This document shows positions 18,188 to 27,200 of a stretch of DNA of 64,000 nucleotides, in pieces. The DNA is from Candidatus Anstonellales archaeon. Lineage in GTDB: Archaea; Micrarchaeota; Micrarchaeia; Anstonellales; CG1-02-47-40. The notes beneath the pieces were generated by a model. That model did not search any database. It worked only from the letters and a program-made list of their open reading frames with translations, and had not been told where the DNA came from. Numbering within the stretch: position 1 is the stretch's first letter; each line of letters opens with the position of its first letter. The stretch is from positions 1 through 64,000 of the forward strand of contig JAWCQO010000005.1 of assembly GCA_038869735.1 (NCBI GenBank), read 5' to 3'. Both the position numbers and the translations under genes were made by a program.

Positions 18188-18822
18188 AATTCCTTGCACT
18201 TTCTGATCTTCATGCAAGCGAAGAGGCGCTTGATCGCCTCCGCGTAATAATGATGAGAGAAAACGACTATGACTGGATATTCATAGTTGGCGATATTACC
18301 ACTAATGGCCCTGTTAGCTACGCCGAAGACCTTCTTGATATACTGCGAGAAAAAGGGCTTTTTGTACATGGAAATATGGATCCGTTTCCTGTTCAAAAGT
18401 TGATCGAGCAGAAAGGTGCATCAGTTCATGGAAAAAAAATAAATATCGGCGAATGGAACGTTGTTGGGTTGGGCGGCTCGAATCCTACTCCCTTTGGGAC
18501 TCCTTGTGAATATTCTGAGGAGGCAATAGAAAAGTGTATATCTGATTCTAATATGGATGAATATTCTATATTTCTATCTCATCCGCCTCCATTTGGGCTC
18601 TTTGACACTGTTGGTGTCGGAGTTCATGTGGGAAGCGTATCTGTTCGCAAAGCCATAGAAGACAAGAAGCCTATTCTCTGCATATGTGGGCATATACACG
18701 AGCATCAGGGAAAAGTTCTTCACAAGGAAACGACGGTAGTAAAGCTTGGAAGCGGAGAGAAACTAAATGCGGCTGAGATAACAATCAAAGATGAAATTAA
18801 AGTCAGTTTTATAAAGATTTAA
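18184..18822 (+). CDS. Metallophosphoesterase (calcineurin-like)
   Basis: 212 residues. All metal-binding blocks are present: SDLHAS (residues 7-12), VGDITTNG, HGNMD and GHIHEHQ, with SHPPPFG between. It belongs to the archaeal small phosphoesterase group; the substrate (nucleotide, phosphoprotein or other) is unknown. The ATG at 18184 is the third of three identical start regions; only this one opens the complete frame. It ends immediately before the acetyltransferase gene. Confidence 0.88.
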   Translation: MKFLALSDLHASEEALDRLRVIMMRENDYDWIFIVGDITTNGPVSYAEDLLDILREKGLFVHGNMDPFPVQKLIEQKGASVHGKKINIGEWNVVGLGGSNPTPFGTPCEYSEEAIEKCISDSNMDEYSIFLSHPPPFGLFDTVGVGVHVGSVSVRKAIEDKKPILCICGHIHEHQGKVLHKETTVVKLGSGEKLNAAEITIKDEIKVSFIKI

Positions 18823-19230
18823 ATGGGGAGAATACGGATTTTTCGGGTTTTGGATGAAGAAGACTTCTGCGATATCTATCCAGTTGTTAAGGCTATTTTT
18901 CCTAGCAGCCAAATACGGTTTTCAGACAAGGACGTCTATTTCTATGCAAGAGTTAAAAAAGAGGTTGTCGGGTTTTCGCATGTCTTTGATAAGGGCGGTG
19001 GCACTTATGTGCTACAGGGGATAGGGGTTCTTCCAAAATTCCGCAACAGAGGGATAGGAGGCAAGTTGGCAGATAAAGCCATAAAATTTTGTGAACAGAA
19101 AGGAGCACTGCGTATATTGCTAAGAGTAAGATGCACAAACCCTGCTGTGCTACTCTATTTAAAAAAAGGTTTTTATCTAAAAAAAGAGTCATTCGGTTCA
19201 TATACGCTTGAAAGACGAAAACCCTCATAA
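18823..19230 (+). CDS. GNAT-family N-acetyltransferase
   Basis: 135 residues. The acetyl-CoA-binding motif is NRGIGGKLADKAIKF in strand-loop-helix context, preceded by LQGIGVLPKF. The C-terminal GFYLKKESFGSYTLER is typical of RimI-like members. The substrate is unknown. It starts at the base after the phosphoesterase stop, so the two are cotranslated from one mRNA with nop5. Confidence 0.85.
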   Translation: MGRIRIFRVLDEEDFCDIYPVVKAIFPSSQIRFSDKDVYFYARVKKEVVGFSHVFDKGGGTYVLQGIGVLPKFRNRGIGGKLADKAIKFCEQKGALRILLRVRCTNPAVLLYLKKGFYLKKESFGSYTLERRKPS

Positions 19231-19273
19231 ACCGATGCTTGCGAGGGAATAGTGGATTTAAGAAACTTTGAAA

Positions 19274-19346
19274 GGGGCTGTGTGCTAACTTGGTATGCTT
19301 CCAGGTTTGGGACCTGGCGGTCTGAGTTCAAATCTCAGCAGCCCCA
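19274..19346 (+). tRNA. tRNA-Pro (TGG)
   Basis: The acceptor GGGGCTG pairs with CAGCCCC. The anticodon stem CCAGG/CCTGG holds TTTGGGA (anticodon TGG), and the T-arm is CTGAGTTCAAATCTCAG. 73 nt, no intron, CCA not encoded. Confidence 0.95.
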
Positions 19347-19651
19347 TTCTAAGAACACCCTTTAGAAGTACTCTTTGCTTTCTTTCTTGTGGTATCTAAG
19401 ACGAGAAAAGTATTTCGCTTCTTAGTTTGCGCGAATTTTAGCTGTTGTTTTTTCTTTGTGACGGCTTGGCTTTCGAGTATTAATCGAGTTTAGTCTCATT
19501 TGCTTTATAATATTGGGGGTAGTCTTCGTGGCATGTTGGTTTTTTAAGTTATTTAGCTACTTTTTATTTTAGCCGATTTTTATAAACTCTCCTATATTAT
19601 AAATATAAAATAGTAGCACTGTGGATGAGGGATAAATAGAAACTTTGCGAT
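19347..19651. other. Intergenic region between two tRNAs
   Basis: No gene is visible. AT-rich promoter-like TATATTATAAATATAAAA near 19594-19611 probably drives tRNA-Ala. Confidence 0.5.
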
Positions 19652-19793
19652 GGGCTCGTGGCGCAGTGGTAGCGCGCGTGCTTTGCATTTCTGAAAGAGA
19701 AATTGATGAGGAACAAAAAAGCACGAGGCCGTGGGTTCAAAAATGGAAGGGAAAGAGCTTGCTTTCTTCCTTTTGAAATTCCCACCGAGTCCA
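19652..19793 (+). tRNA. tRNA-Ala (TGC) with two introns, one in the T-loop
   Basis: The acceptor GGGCTCG pairs with CGAGTCC. The anticodon stem CGTGC/GCACG holds anticodon TGC at 19684-19686. Intron 1 (about 19688-19719, 32 nt) follows position 37. The T-stem GTGGG (19731-19735) pairs with CCCAC (19781-19785), but 45 nt separate them instead of 7, so a second intron of 38 nt interrupts the T-loop near position 59/60. Its ends can pair (TTCAAAA with TTTTGAA, GGAAGGGAAAG with CTTTCTTCC), giving a bulged helix. The spliced tRNA is 72 nt, a normal size. Confidence 0.88.
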
Positions 19794-19867
19794 TCTTTAA
19801 GCACAACAGCGTGCCCATGTTTGCTCCTGCTCTGCCACACAGCTTGATCTTCTTGCGAACTTGCTTT

Positions 19868-19944
19868 TGCATTACAACTTATTAATCAGAGTCGACTTAT
19901 GGGCTTTCGTCTGCATTACAACTTATTAATTAGCATTGACTTAT
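19868..19944. repeat. Direct repeat of about 33 bp
   Basis: TGCATTACAACTTATTAAT occurs at 19868-19886 and 19912-19930, each followed by a degenerate copy ending GACTTAT. The interval 19794-20026 has no other feature. Confidence 0.6.
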
Positions 19945-20026
19945 TAGTTAGTCTTGAAGAACTGGTTTTTAGTTTCTCTCAGTTTCTCGCAAAATAGAAA
20001 GGGGGACTGCCTGTTTTTTATTTTGA

Positions 20027-20680
20027 TTATCTTGAATCTAATTCTTCTTCCATATGGGGTGGCGAGGCAAACTCTACGTGGAGAGGTATTTTTAGTATCT
20101 TGGTTGCGATTAGTTTGAGAACTTCAGCTGCAACTAATGCGTGCTTGTCCGTACTGGAATTTGTTGATATGACTAAATAGCCGTTGCTTTTCTCCGAGTT
20201 TAGATATTTGCCAACGGAGCTATCGTAGAGCACATATTGCAGAACATAGAACTTCTTGTTTGGTTTTGAAGTGTAGGCAGAGCTTCCATAAAATGAGAAT
20301 GCAGGAGCGCCTGGGAGATTTCCTGTTTTTTTCGTGTGGTCTTGGCTTGCTGAGGAAAGGAAATTTTTTAGGTACTCAATCAGCCACAGCCGGTGGGCTT
20401 TGTTATTAAATAAAGTGGTTGAGAGGTCAAAATAGTTATATCTGTGAAGGAGAATTGGTGGGGTTTGGATTGTCTGGCGGACAAAGCCGTTATTTTTAAA
20501 GTAAGGGAGTGTGTCCAATCTTGTGTAATTTGGACTTCCCCTATTTTTGATATAAGACAGTGTTTCGTTCTCTATGAGACATTTTGAATTCTGTATATAC
20601 TTCGTCAAAGGCTTTTTATGTAACGGTTCCTGCTGGTTTGGAATCTTATCTTGTGTTTTGTTTATATATGCTTTATTCAT
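20027..20680 (-). CDS. Hypothetical protein
   Basis: 217 residues, basic, rich in N, K, S and Y, without clear membrane segments. The C-terminal half looks folded, with alternating beta-like segments (KKFYVLQYVLYDSS, SNGYLVISTNSS) and a helix (HALVAAEVLKLIATKIL). The N-terminal 60 residues look disordered. No family is recognised. It is flanked by tRNA-Ala and the 23S unit. The composition differs from the neighbouring housekeeping genes, which may mean a fast-evolving or acquired gene. Confidence 0.6.
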   Translation of the reverse strand: MNKAYINKTQDKIPNQQEPLHKKPLTKYIQNSKCLIENETLSYIKNRGSPNYTRLDTLPYFKNNGFVRQTIQTPPILLHRYNYFDLSTTLFNNKAHRLWLIEYLKNFLSSASQDHTKKTGNLPGAPAFSFYGSSAYTSKPNKKFYVLQYVLYDSSVGKYLNSEKSNGYLVISTNSSTDKHALVAAEVLKLIATKILKIPLHVEFASPPHMEEELDSR

Positions 20681-20850
20681 ACTTACATCACCTCTGTTAC
20701 TTTTGTAGAGTTATAGCGGGCTCCTCCTTCTATCCTCTTCATCAACCGCGACGAAAGTTAGCTTGAAGGGTCGAATTATAGATAAGAGCGTAAATTTGTC
20801 TTGCTCTCTGTGTGCCGATTCTCTGAGAATGTGGAAGATTTGGAGGAACA

Positions 20851-20860
20851 TTTATAAATA
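20851..20860 (+). promoter_or_regulatory. TATA box of the 23S unit
   Basis: TTTATAAATA is preceded by GGAACA (BRE-like). The predicted start is near 20885, giving a leader of about 200 nt before mature 23S. Confidence 0.6.
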
Positions 20861-20885
20861 ACTTTGTATTCAAATATGGCTTACC

Positions 20886-21055
20886 GATTTTCAGGCTGGC
20901 ACCTGGCCTGAAACATTAGCATCCCAGACAAGGGATTGCGATGGAATTATTACTTGCCTTAGGGTAAGCAATCGCATTTTTGACGCTAAGGGCGGCGGAT
21001 GAAGAATGCGAGCGCGTCGTGCGGTTGCGCGAGCGCTTTATGAGGATGAAGGGAA
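20886..21055 (+). ncRNA. GC-rich structured leader of the 23S transcript
   Basis: Composition changes sharply from AT-rich to GC-rich at the predicted start. Three hairpins are visible: TTTCAGGC/GCCTGAAA at the start, GATTGC...GCAATC near 20934-20972, and a strong GCGCG-rich hairpin capped by GGTT near 21006-21038. GGATGAAG occurs on both sides of the last one (20998 and 21043). This may be only spacer structure, or a small RNA released on processing. Confidence 0.4.
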
Positions 21056-21091
21056 AACCGTAAGATTCACAAGAGAGTATGGATATGATAT
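21056..21091 (+). other. 5' arm of the pre-23S processing stem
   Basis: Pairs with 23991-24026 over 36 bases, including a perfect GGATATGATAT block and interrupted pairing further out. It encloses the mature 23S. Confidence 0.75.
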
Positions 21092-23988
21092 GCTGCTTTA
21101 GGCTTGGCAGGGGATAGCTTGGCTTGGGCAATATATCCGCCGTGGCAAGCAGCGAAATGCCCGTGGTAGGCGCAGGCTGCCTGTAATCACGGGGTTGCGG
21201 ATTTACGCGGGGAATTAAAACATTCTAGTACCCGCAGGAAAAGAAAAAAATTTGATTTGGCTAGTAAGGGCGACTGAACGCCAAACAGGGCGACCCGAAT
21301 AGTCCGTCGCGAGGCGGAAAAGATGTGGGACCGCAAAATCTCTCTCTGTGGAGAAGAAACCTCTGGAAAGTGGTGCCATAGAGGGTGAAAGCCCCGTATT
21401 CGAACCGGAGAGAGACGAGGTAAAAAGAGTAGTGTCCATTGGTGATTGGGCACAAATATGGCAGAATCAACTGCCAACCCTAAATATACCCCAAGACCGA
21501 TAGCGTACAAGTAGCGCGAGCGAAAGCTGAAAAGGACCCCGGGAGGGGTGTGAAAAGAGCTTGAAACTGTCAAGCCACAGTTTGATGCGGCCAAAAAGCG
21601 GTTTATGTCCTTCAAAGCAACTGCTGGAGACGGCAGAAGCGAGAAGGAAGTAGCATGGTTGCATCGTCCTTCTATAAGCAAGGGCCAGGGAGTTTTCCTC
21701 AACGGCGAGGCGAAAGCCGGAGCGAAAGCGAGTACTAACGTGCGACAAGTCGTTGGGGAAAGACCCGAAGCCGATGTGAGCTATACGTGGGCAGGGCGAA
21801 GCCGGCCTGACGGCTGGTGAAGGCCCGCAACCAGTACTAGTATATTCTGTTTGGGTGACCTGCGTATAGGGGTGATAGTCCAGTCGAACTCGGCAATAGC
21901 GGGCTCCTCCTGAAGTATATCTCAGTATAGCGGCGCCGGAGCATGTCATACAGGGTAGAGCACTGATTAGGAGGAATGGGCCCGAGAGGGCTCGCCTTCT
22001 TGTCAAACTCCGAATCTGTATGAAGCGTAGATGGTGCTAGTAGGCTTCTCTCGGGTAAGCCGAGAGGACTGTACGGGAACAACCGTTACCGCGGTTAAGG
22101 CCCCCAAATCTTGGCTAAGTGCAACTTAAAAGAGTCTCTGCTCAAAAACAGCTGGGAGGTAGGCTTAGAAGCAGCCATCCTTCAAACAACGCGTAATAGC
22201 GGACCAGCCGAGAGCGCAGATTCTGAAAATGCTCGGGGCTATAAGCCAAGTGCCGATACCGCGGAGTGGCGCATTATGTAGATGCGCGCAATCTGGTAAG
22301 GAGGCGAACCGGTTGGGCAGAAGCGCGGGCGTAAGCTCGCGTGGACCGGCTGGTTATGATAATCCTGGTATTAGTAGCAGCATATCCAGGTGAGAATCCT
22401 GGACGCCGGAAGCACGCGGGTTCCTTGGCGATGCTCGTCAGCCAAGGGTAAGGCGATCCTAAGCGTCGCGCTAATCGCAAAGACGCGAAAGGGAAACCGG
22501 TTAAGATTCCGGTTCCAGACGGATAGGTGCGGTAACGCGAGGGTGTCTTTCTGACGCTTTGGGGTAGGCTCAGTGGAGGAGACTCCATTTAAGCAGGATA
22601 GTTCTCTGGAGTCTAGTTGTTAGGAGAAGGAGAACAAACTGCGAAGGCCACACGGTTGAGCTGACCCCTGGAGCCCGTGAAAAGGAAAGACACAGCGATT
22701 CCGTCTGCTCGTACCTAGAACCAGTACAGGTGGTGCTGGCAGAAAAAGCCAAGGCGTGGCAGGAGAACTCTCGTAAGGGAACTTGGCAAATTAGTGGCGT
22801 AACTTCGGGATAAGCCATGCCTGCGGTTCTCTAAAAAGGAACTGCAGGTCTCAGTGACAAGGGGAGACCGACTGTTTACCAAAAACACAGGTCATCGCTG
22901 AGCCGAAAGGCTGAGTACAATGGCCGATGCCTGCTCACTACTGGTACGTCAAACTCCGGTCCAACGGAGCGAAGCGCCAGCAAAGAGCGGGGGTAACTCT
23001 GACCCTCTTAAGGTAGCGTAATACCTCGCCGCTTAATTGGTGGCTTGCATGAAGGGCATAACGAGTCTCCCACTGTCCCTACGAGGGACCTGGTGAACTT
23101 ACTACTCTGTGAATATGCAGAGGACTTCCAGGGGGAAACGAAGACCCCGTGGAGCTTTACTATAGCCTGTTGTTGGAATGCGGTGATGGTCGCGGAGCGT
23201 AAATGGGAGCCGTTAAGCCGTACCTTTTGGGGTGCGGATAGGCGCCGTTGTAACACCATTCGGCTGTTATTGCATTTCTTACCGGAAGGGACAGCGACAG
23301 GTGGATAGTTTGGCTGGGGCGGTACATCCTCGATAAGGAAACAAGGATGCCCAATGTTCGGCTTAGGTGCGTCAGAAATGCACCGTTAAGGGACAAGGAC
23401 AAATGCCGGACTGACTGTATCCCTAAAAGCATCGGATGCAGAGGCGAAAGCCGGGCCTAACGAACCTTGGTATCCCTTTTGATGAGGGTCCAAGCTGTCA
23501 GACAAGCTACCCCGGGGGTAACAGGCTCGTCGCGGGCGAGAGACGCCTATCTTTAAGTTTTTAAAAAAGAAGGTAGGTGCTCAAATACCCATCGACCCCG
23601 CGGTTTGGTACATCGCTGTCGGCCTAGGTCATCCTGGCGGTGCAGGAGCCGCCAATGGTTGGGTTGTTCATCCATTAAAGACCTACACGAGCTGGGTTCA
23701 GAACGTCGCGAGACAGTTCGGTAGTATCTCCTGGGAGTGCAAATCCGCCTGAGAGGAAGAACCCTTAAGTACGAGAGGAACTTGGGTTCGAAGCCTCTGG
23801 TGTACCGGTTGTGAAAAGCAGATGCCGGGCAGCTACGCTTTATGGGATAAGACCTGAAAGCATCTAAGGTCGAAGCTCATCTCAAAACGAGGCGGTTTGG
23901 CGGTCGTAGCAGACGACTTTGATAGGAGGGAGGTGTAAGAGCCAAGCGCAAGCGAGGCTTTCAGCCTGCCCCTTACTAAAAGCCAGAT
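21092..23988 (+). rRNA. rrl: 23S ribosomal RNA
   Basis: About 2897 nt. Helix 1 can form between GCTGCTTTAG at the 5' end and CTAAAAGCCAG at the 3' end. Universal landmarks are present: GACCCTCTTAAGGTAGCGTAATACC near 23000 (domain IV), the peptidyl-transferase region around 23500-23640, and the sarcin-ricin sequence AGTACGAGAGGAAC at about 23768. No large intron is apparent. The ends are set by pairing and may shift by several bases. No 5S gene follows, and 16S is elsewhere. Confidence 0.95.
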
Positions 23989-23990
23989 GT

Positions 23991-24026
23991 ATATCATATC
24001 CATTCCCTCTTCTGGAGCTTGCGGTT
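23991..24026 (+). other. 3' arm of the pre-23S processing stem
   Basis: Complement of 21056-21091 beginning ATATCATATCCAT; see that entry. Confidence 0.75.
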
Positions 24027-24094
24027 TTCTCAAAATCCTTAAAAACACTTTTTTCTGAAGTTCTGGTGCTTGAATGTGTTTAGACTGGCTCTTT

Positions 24095-24226
24095 CTTGCG
24101 CTATCTAACTTCTAATCTTTGCTTTCTATAGTTGTTGCTGCCTATAGGGTAATAATATTGCCACAATATTGAAAACGAAGGATATAGGCTTCCTTGCGCT
24201 ATCTGCCTCTAATCTTTGCTATCTAA
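24095..24226. repeat. Direct repeat flanking a palindrome
   Basis: CTTGCGCTATCT plus a variable base run and CTAATCTTTGCT occur at about 24095-24126 and again at 24193-24222. Between them is the palindrome AATATTG-CCA-CAATATT (24154-24170) and CCTATAGG. The second copy runs into the stop codon of the large lipoprotein gene. Confidence 0.5.
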
Positions 24227-27200
24227 GTTTCCTCCTCGCATTTTAGCTGTTGATTTGACACAACGTTTGCAAAGACGCATGACTTGGAGATGTCAAGTCC
24301 GGGTTTACATGCTGGAACGTCTCTTCCTCTGTTTCCATATATGATTGGGGTTACGTCTCTCCCTGCTACTTCCATTTTTGCATAGGTATGGTATACCTTT
24401 TCGTCAGGCTGAATCTGCCCGTCGAGATTGCTGTCCTCTTCGCTTGCTATGCAACACCTCATGGATGGAGGAAGTGACGCAAGATACTCAATGTACAGGA
24501 AGGATTCGTCTTGTTCTGTTTCTGGGTTGTTATAAGACATATTCTGAATGGAGGGTGGTTCTTTTACCGTGCCGTCAGTATAAGTACACTTAACAAAATC
24601 TTGAGATTCGTCCCCATCGTAAGACGGATTTGTACAGAGTCTCTCGCTGCATACCTCTCTTCTTGCGCATAGAAGTGGGCATTTATAGCCGTAAGGCCAG
24701 TCATCTCCTGCTGGAATATCACACATAGAGCCATCTGCACAAATATTTGAAACGCCGGCTGTCTGCTCTGACTTTGTTCTTCTTTCACATGTGCACTTCT
24801 GGCTATCTGCAACCAATCTAACATAAGTCGTTTTTGTTGATAAGTCAACGGTGAGCCTTGAGGCGTTTTGAATCACGCAAAATGGCTGCTCCTCTGGAGA
24901 GAGAGTCTCATTAAAACCATAAGGTTGGAGTTCATTTCTTGGCTCATGGATTCCTATAATTCCACTGGAGGATAAGTTTGACGAGAGTTTTATTAGCTCC
25001 TGAATCAGTCGCGCCCTGTCTATATCTTGCCAGCTGTCACACTGAGGAGCCTCTGTTGCCCTTTCTCCAAAGTATATGAGGGATGGTAAGTTGAAATCCA
25101 TAAGAAGCTTTCTTGAAGCGTTTGTCAAGTTTGTTGCCATCAGGAGCGCTTGCTCTTCCGGGGACAGCGCGCAGAACGACGGATTTCCTCCTGAATAATA
25201 AGCCATTTCGGGAATATAGGGCATTATGATTATCAGGTCAAGCTCTTTTAAAAATTCAGTGTCTATCGTACCTGGCGAGGGCGTGTGCACTACTCTTTTG
25301 TAAGTTATCCCGTTAATTGTTTGTACGTTTCCGTCTGCCTGCTCATTTAGGAGCAAGGCATAAGAAATTGCATTAACGTCTTGCATTGGAATAGCCTCGC
25401 CATCTAAAGTCGGTGAAACGCCTCTAAGGGCAGGAATTATGACTGCAGTTAGGGCGTGAGGAAACTTGCGTTTGTAGTATATGACTTTGTTTTTTATGTC
25501 TTCTATCTTAGAGGTGTTTCGCAGAAGGTACTGTTGTCCGTTGTTGTTTAGAATTGTAACCTCTGAGAGGTTAATAGTGTGAAGAGCAAGTATTGTTGTT
25601 CCTTGGTCCTTTAGGTATTTTGCAAGATTTGCTGGAAGAAATGTGTCGAATTTGTTTTGTGGTGAGAGTCTACAGGAGTAATAGGAGTAACATTCTGAAG
25701 GATTGTGTTGCTCGCACCACCCGTTTGATGCACAGGCACTACCGGTCCATTCACATGATGGAGAATCTTCGCATCGAAGCATGGTTTTGTCTTCGCAGTC
25801 GCCTATACAGGAAAAAGAAGTTACATTTGCTAAATACGGAAGCGTGTTTGGAACAACAAGAATTGGAAGAGTGGAGGCTTTTTGATATTTTTGTATTTTT
25901 ACATGGAGGTAGTTTGGGTCTGGCAAAAACGAGGGACCTTGGGCAGTCATTGTTGGATGGGGTGATTGGTTGGGTTGTTCGTCTTGGACATACACTGTCA
26001 CACCCTTTGCGTCTGTGTCGTTGTATGACTTAAAGGGAGAGGGAGGCGCACAGTCATAACAATATCCATTGGAAGCTGTGCATTCCCCATAGCTCTCGCT
26101 TTGAGTAAGGCAAACTGGAGTGTTTTGCTCGGTAGGCGAAATTTGTTGCACTGCACTGGTAGAAAGTGAGCAGGGCTCGCACCCTCCCCAAGAGTAGATG
26201 AGAAGTTGGCCTTCGCGCTCTGGGTCGGAAAGACAGTCTCCAAAAAGGATTTTTCCAGCATCTTGGCCTTCTCCTTGGTGTGGAGTGATAAGCACAAGGG
26301 TTTGGGTTCTTGTTGGTTCCCAGAAAAGTTCATGGGGCCACCAATCTAAACTGCCTCCCTCATGATCAAAGAATTTAAGCTCGAAAATAGTGAATGTGCC
26401 GTATCTTATGTGAAAATCAGTTCCAAGCCTCATGTTGCAGGCGCTAAGAAGTGGTATTCTTTGTTTTATTTCTTGTTCTGTGTAGTGGGAGTTGTACAGG
26501 ACAGTATAGGCACGAGAAGTTTCATTAGAAGTCGTTGTTTTGGACATGTCTATCTCTAGCGGGCCTTCGAGTCTGTTGTTCTCGTACCAGTATCTGCAAT
26601 TATAATGGTTATCGCCTATCTGACCAACTCCTTGTTGATTTTCACCACTGCCTACTGAAATTGAGTGACAGATATACAGCGTATCAGACCACCTATCATT
26701 AGGGAATAGAGTTCTTTCATCTGGAATTGGTGGAATTGCTCTTTCAGGCTGTCCTTCGTATGGGCAGAAGTCTTGATTTCCAAGGCCTTGATAACCTCGG
26801 GAGTCTCCGTCTCTAGAAAATGAATAAGTATTGCCGTCAATTGTAGCAGTACAGCGAAAGGTTTGGGAACTGCCGCTGTTAGAAAAGTTGCCTCCTGTGC
26901 AAACATAACATGCTGAACCGACCGATGTATCTCGCGGATGAATAGTAGCTCTCATAGGAAGTTTTTCGTTAGCAGAAAGAGCGTTTACCTTGCACTTTGT
27001 CTTTCCAAAGCTATCGATGTAGCAGCCGCAGTCAACGGGCGTTCCGTCTTTAAGAATGCATTTGTTGGTTGGGAGTATATTCTTGTTGCAGATGCCAGAG
27101 TAGCACTCCCCGTTTGATTGGCAAAGCGCACTTGCGCCCGGAATTATGTTTAGGATTTTTGAGTTGCGATTATCACACAGTTCTGGCCCTACCTGCTCTT

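Larger units (their letters stand above)
17983..18239 (+). repeat. Three tandem copies of an 86-bp unit at the nop5/phosphoesterase junction
   Basis: Units begin at 17983, 18069 and 18155 and are identical over their length; the third ends at 18239. Each contains the last codons of nop5 (GEIRGGSRRE), its TGA, the overlapping ATG of the phosphoesterase and its first 19 codons. Because 86 is one less than a multiple of three, every copy recreates the ATGA overlap. Copies 1 and 2 thus form two 29-codon ORFs that chain into the real gene. Confidence 0.95.

Noticed and set aside
21187-23432. Open frames up to 179 codons inside 23S, both strands
   Set aside because: The region is highly conserved rRNA; the frames are chance products of GC-rich sequence.
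24027-24222. Possible 5S rRNA after 23S
   Set aside because: The stretch is AT-rich and lacks the 5S conserved blocks.
25593-26033. 146-codon ORF antisense to the giant lipoprotein gene
   Set aside because: It is the complement of a clearly coding frame and has no promoter or ribosome site.
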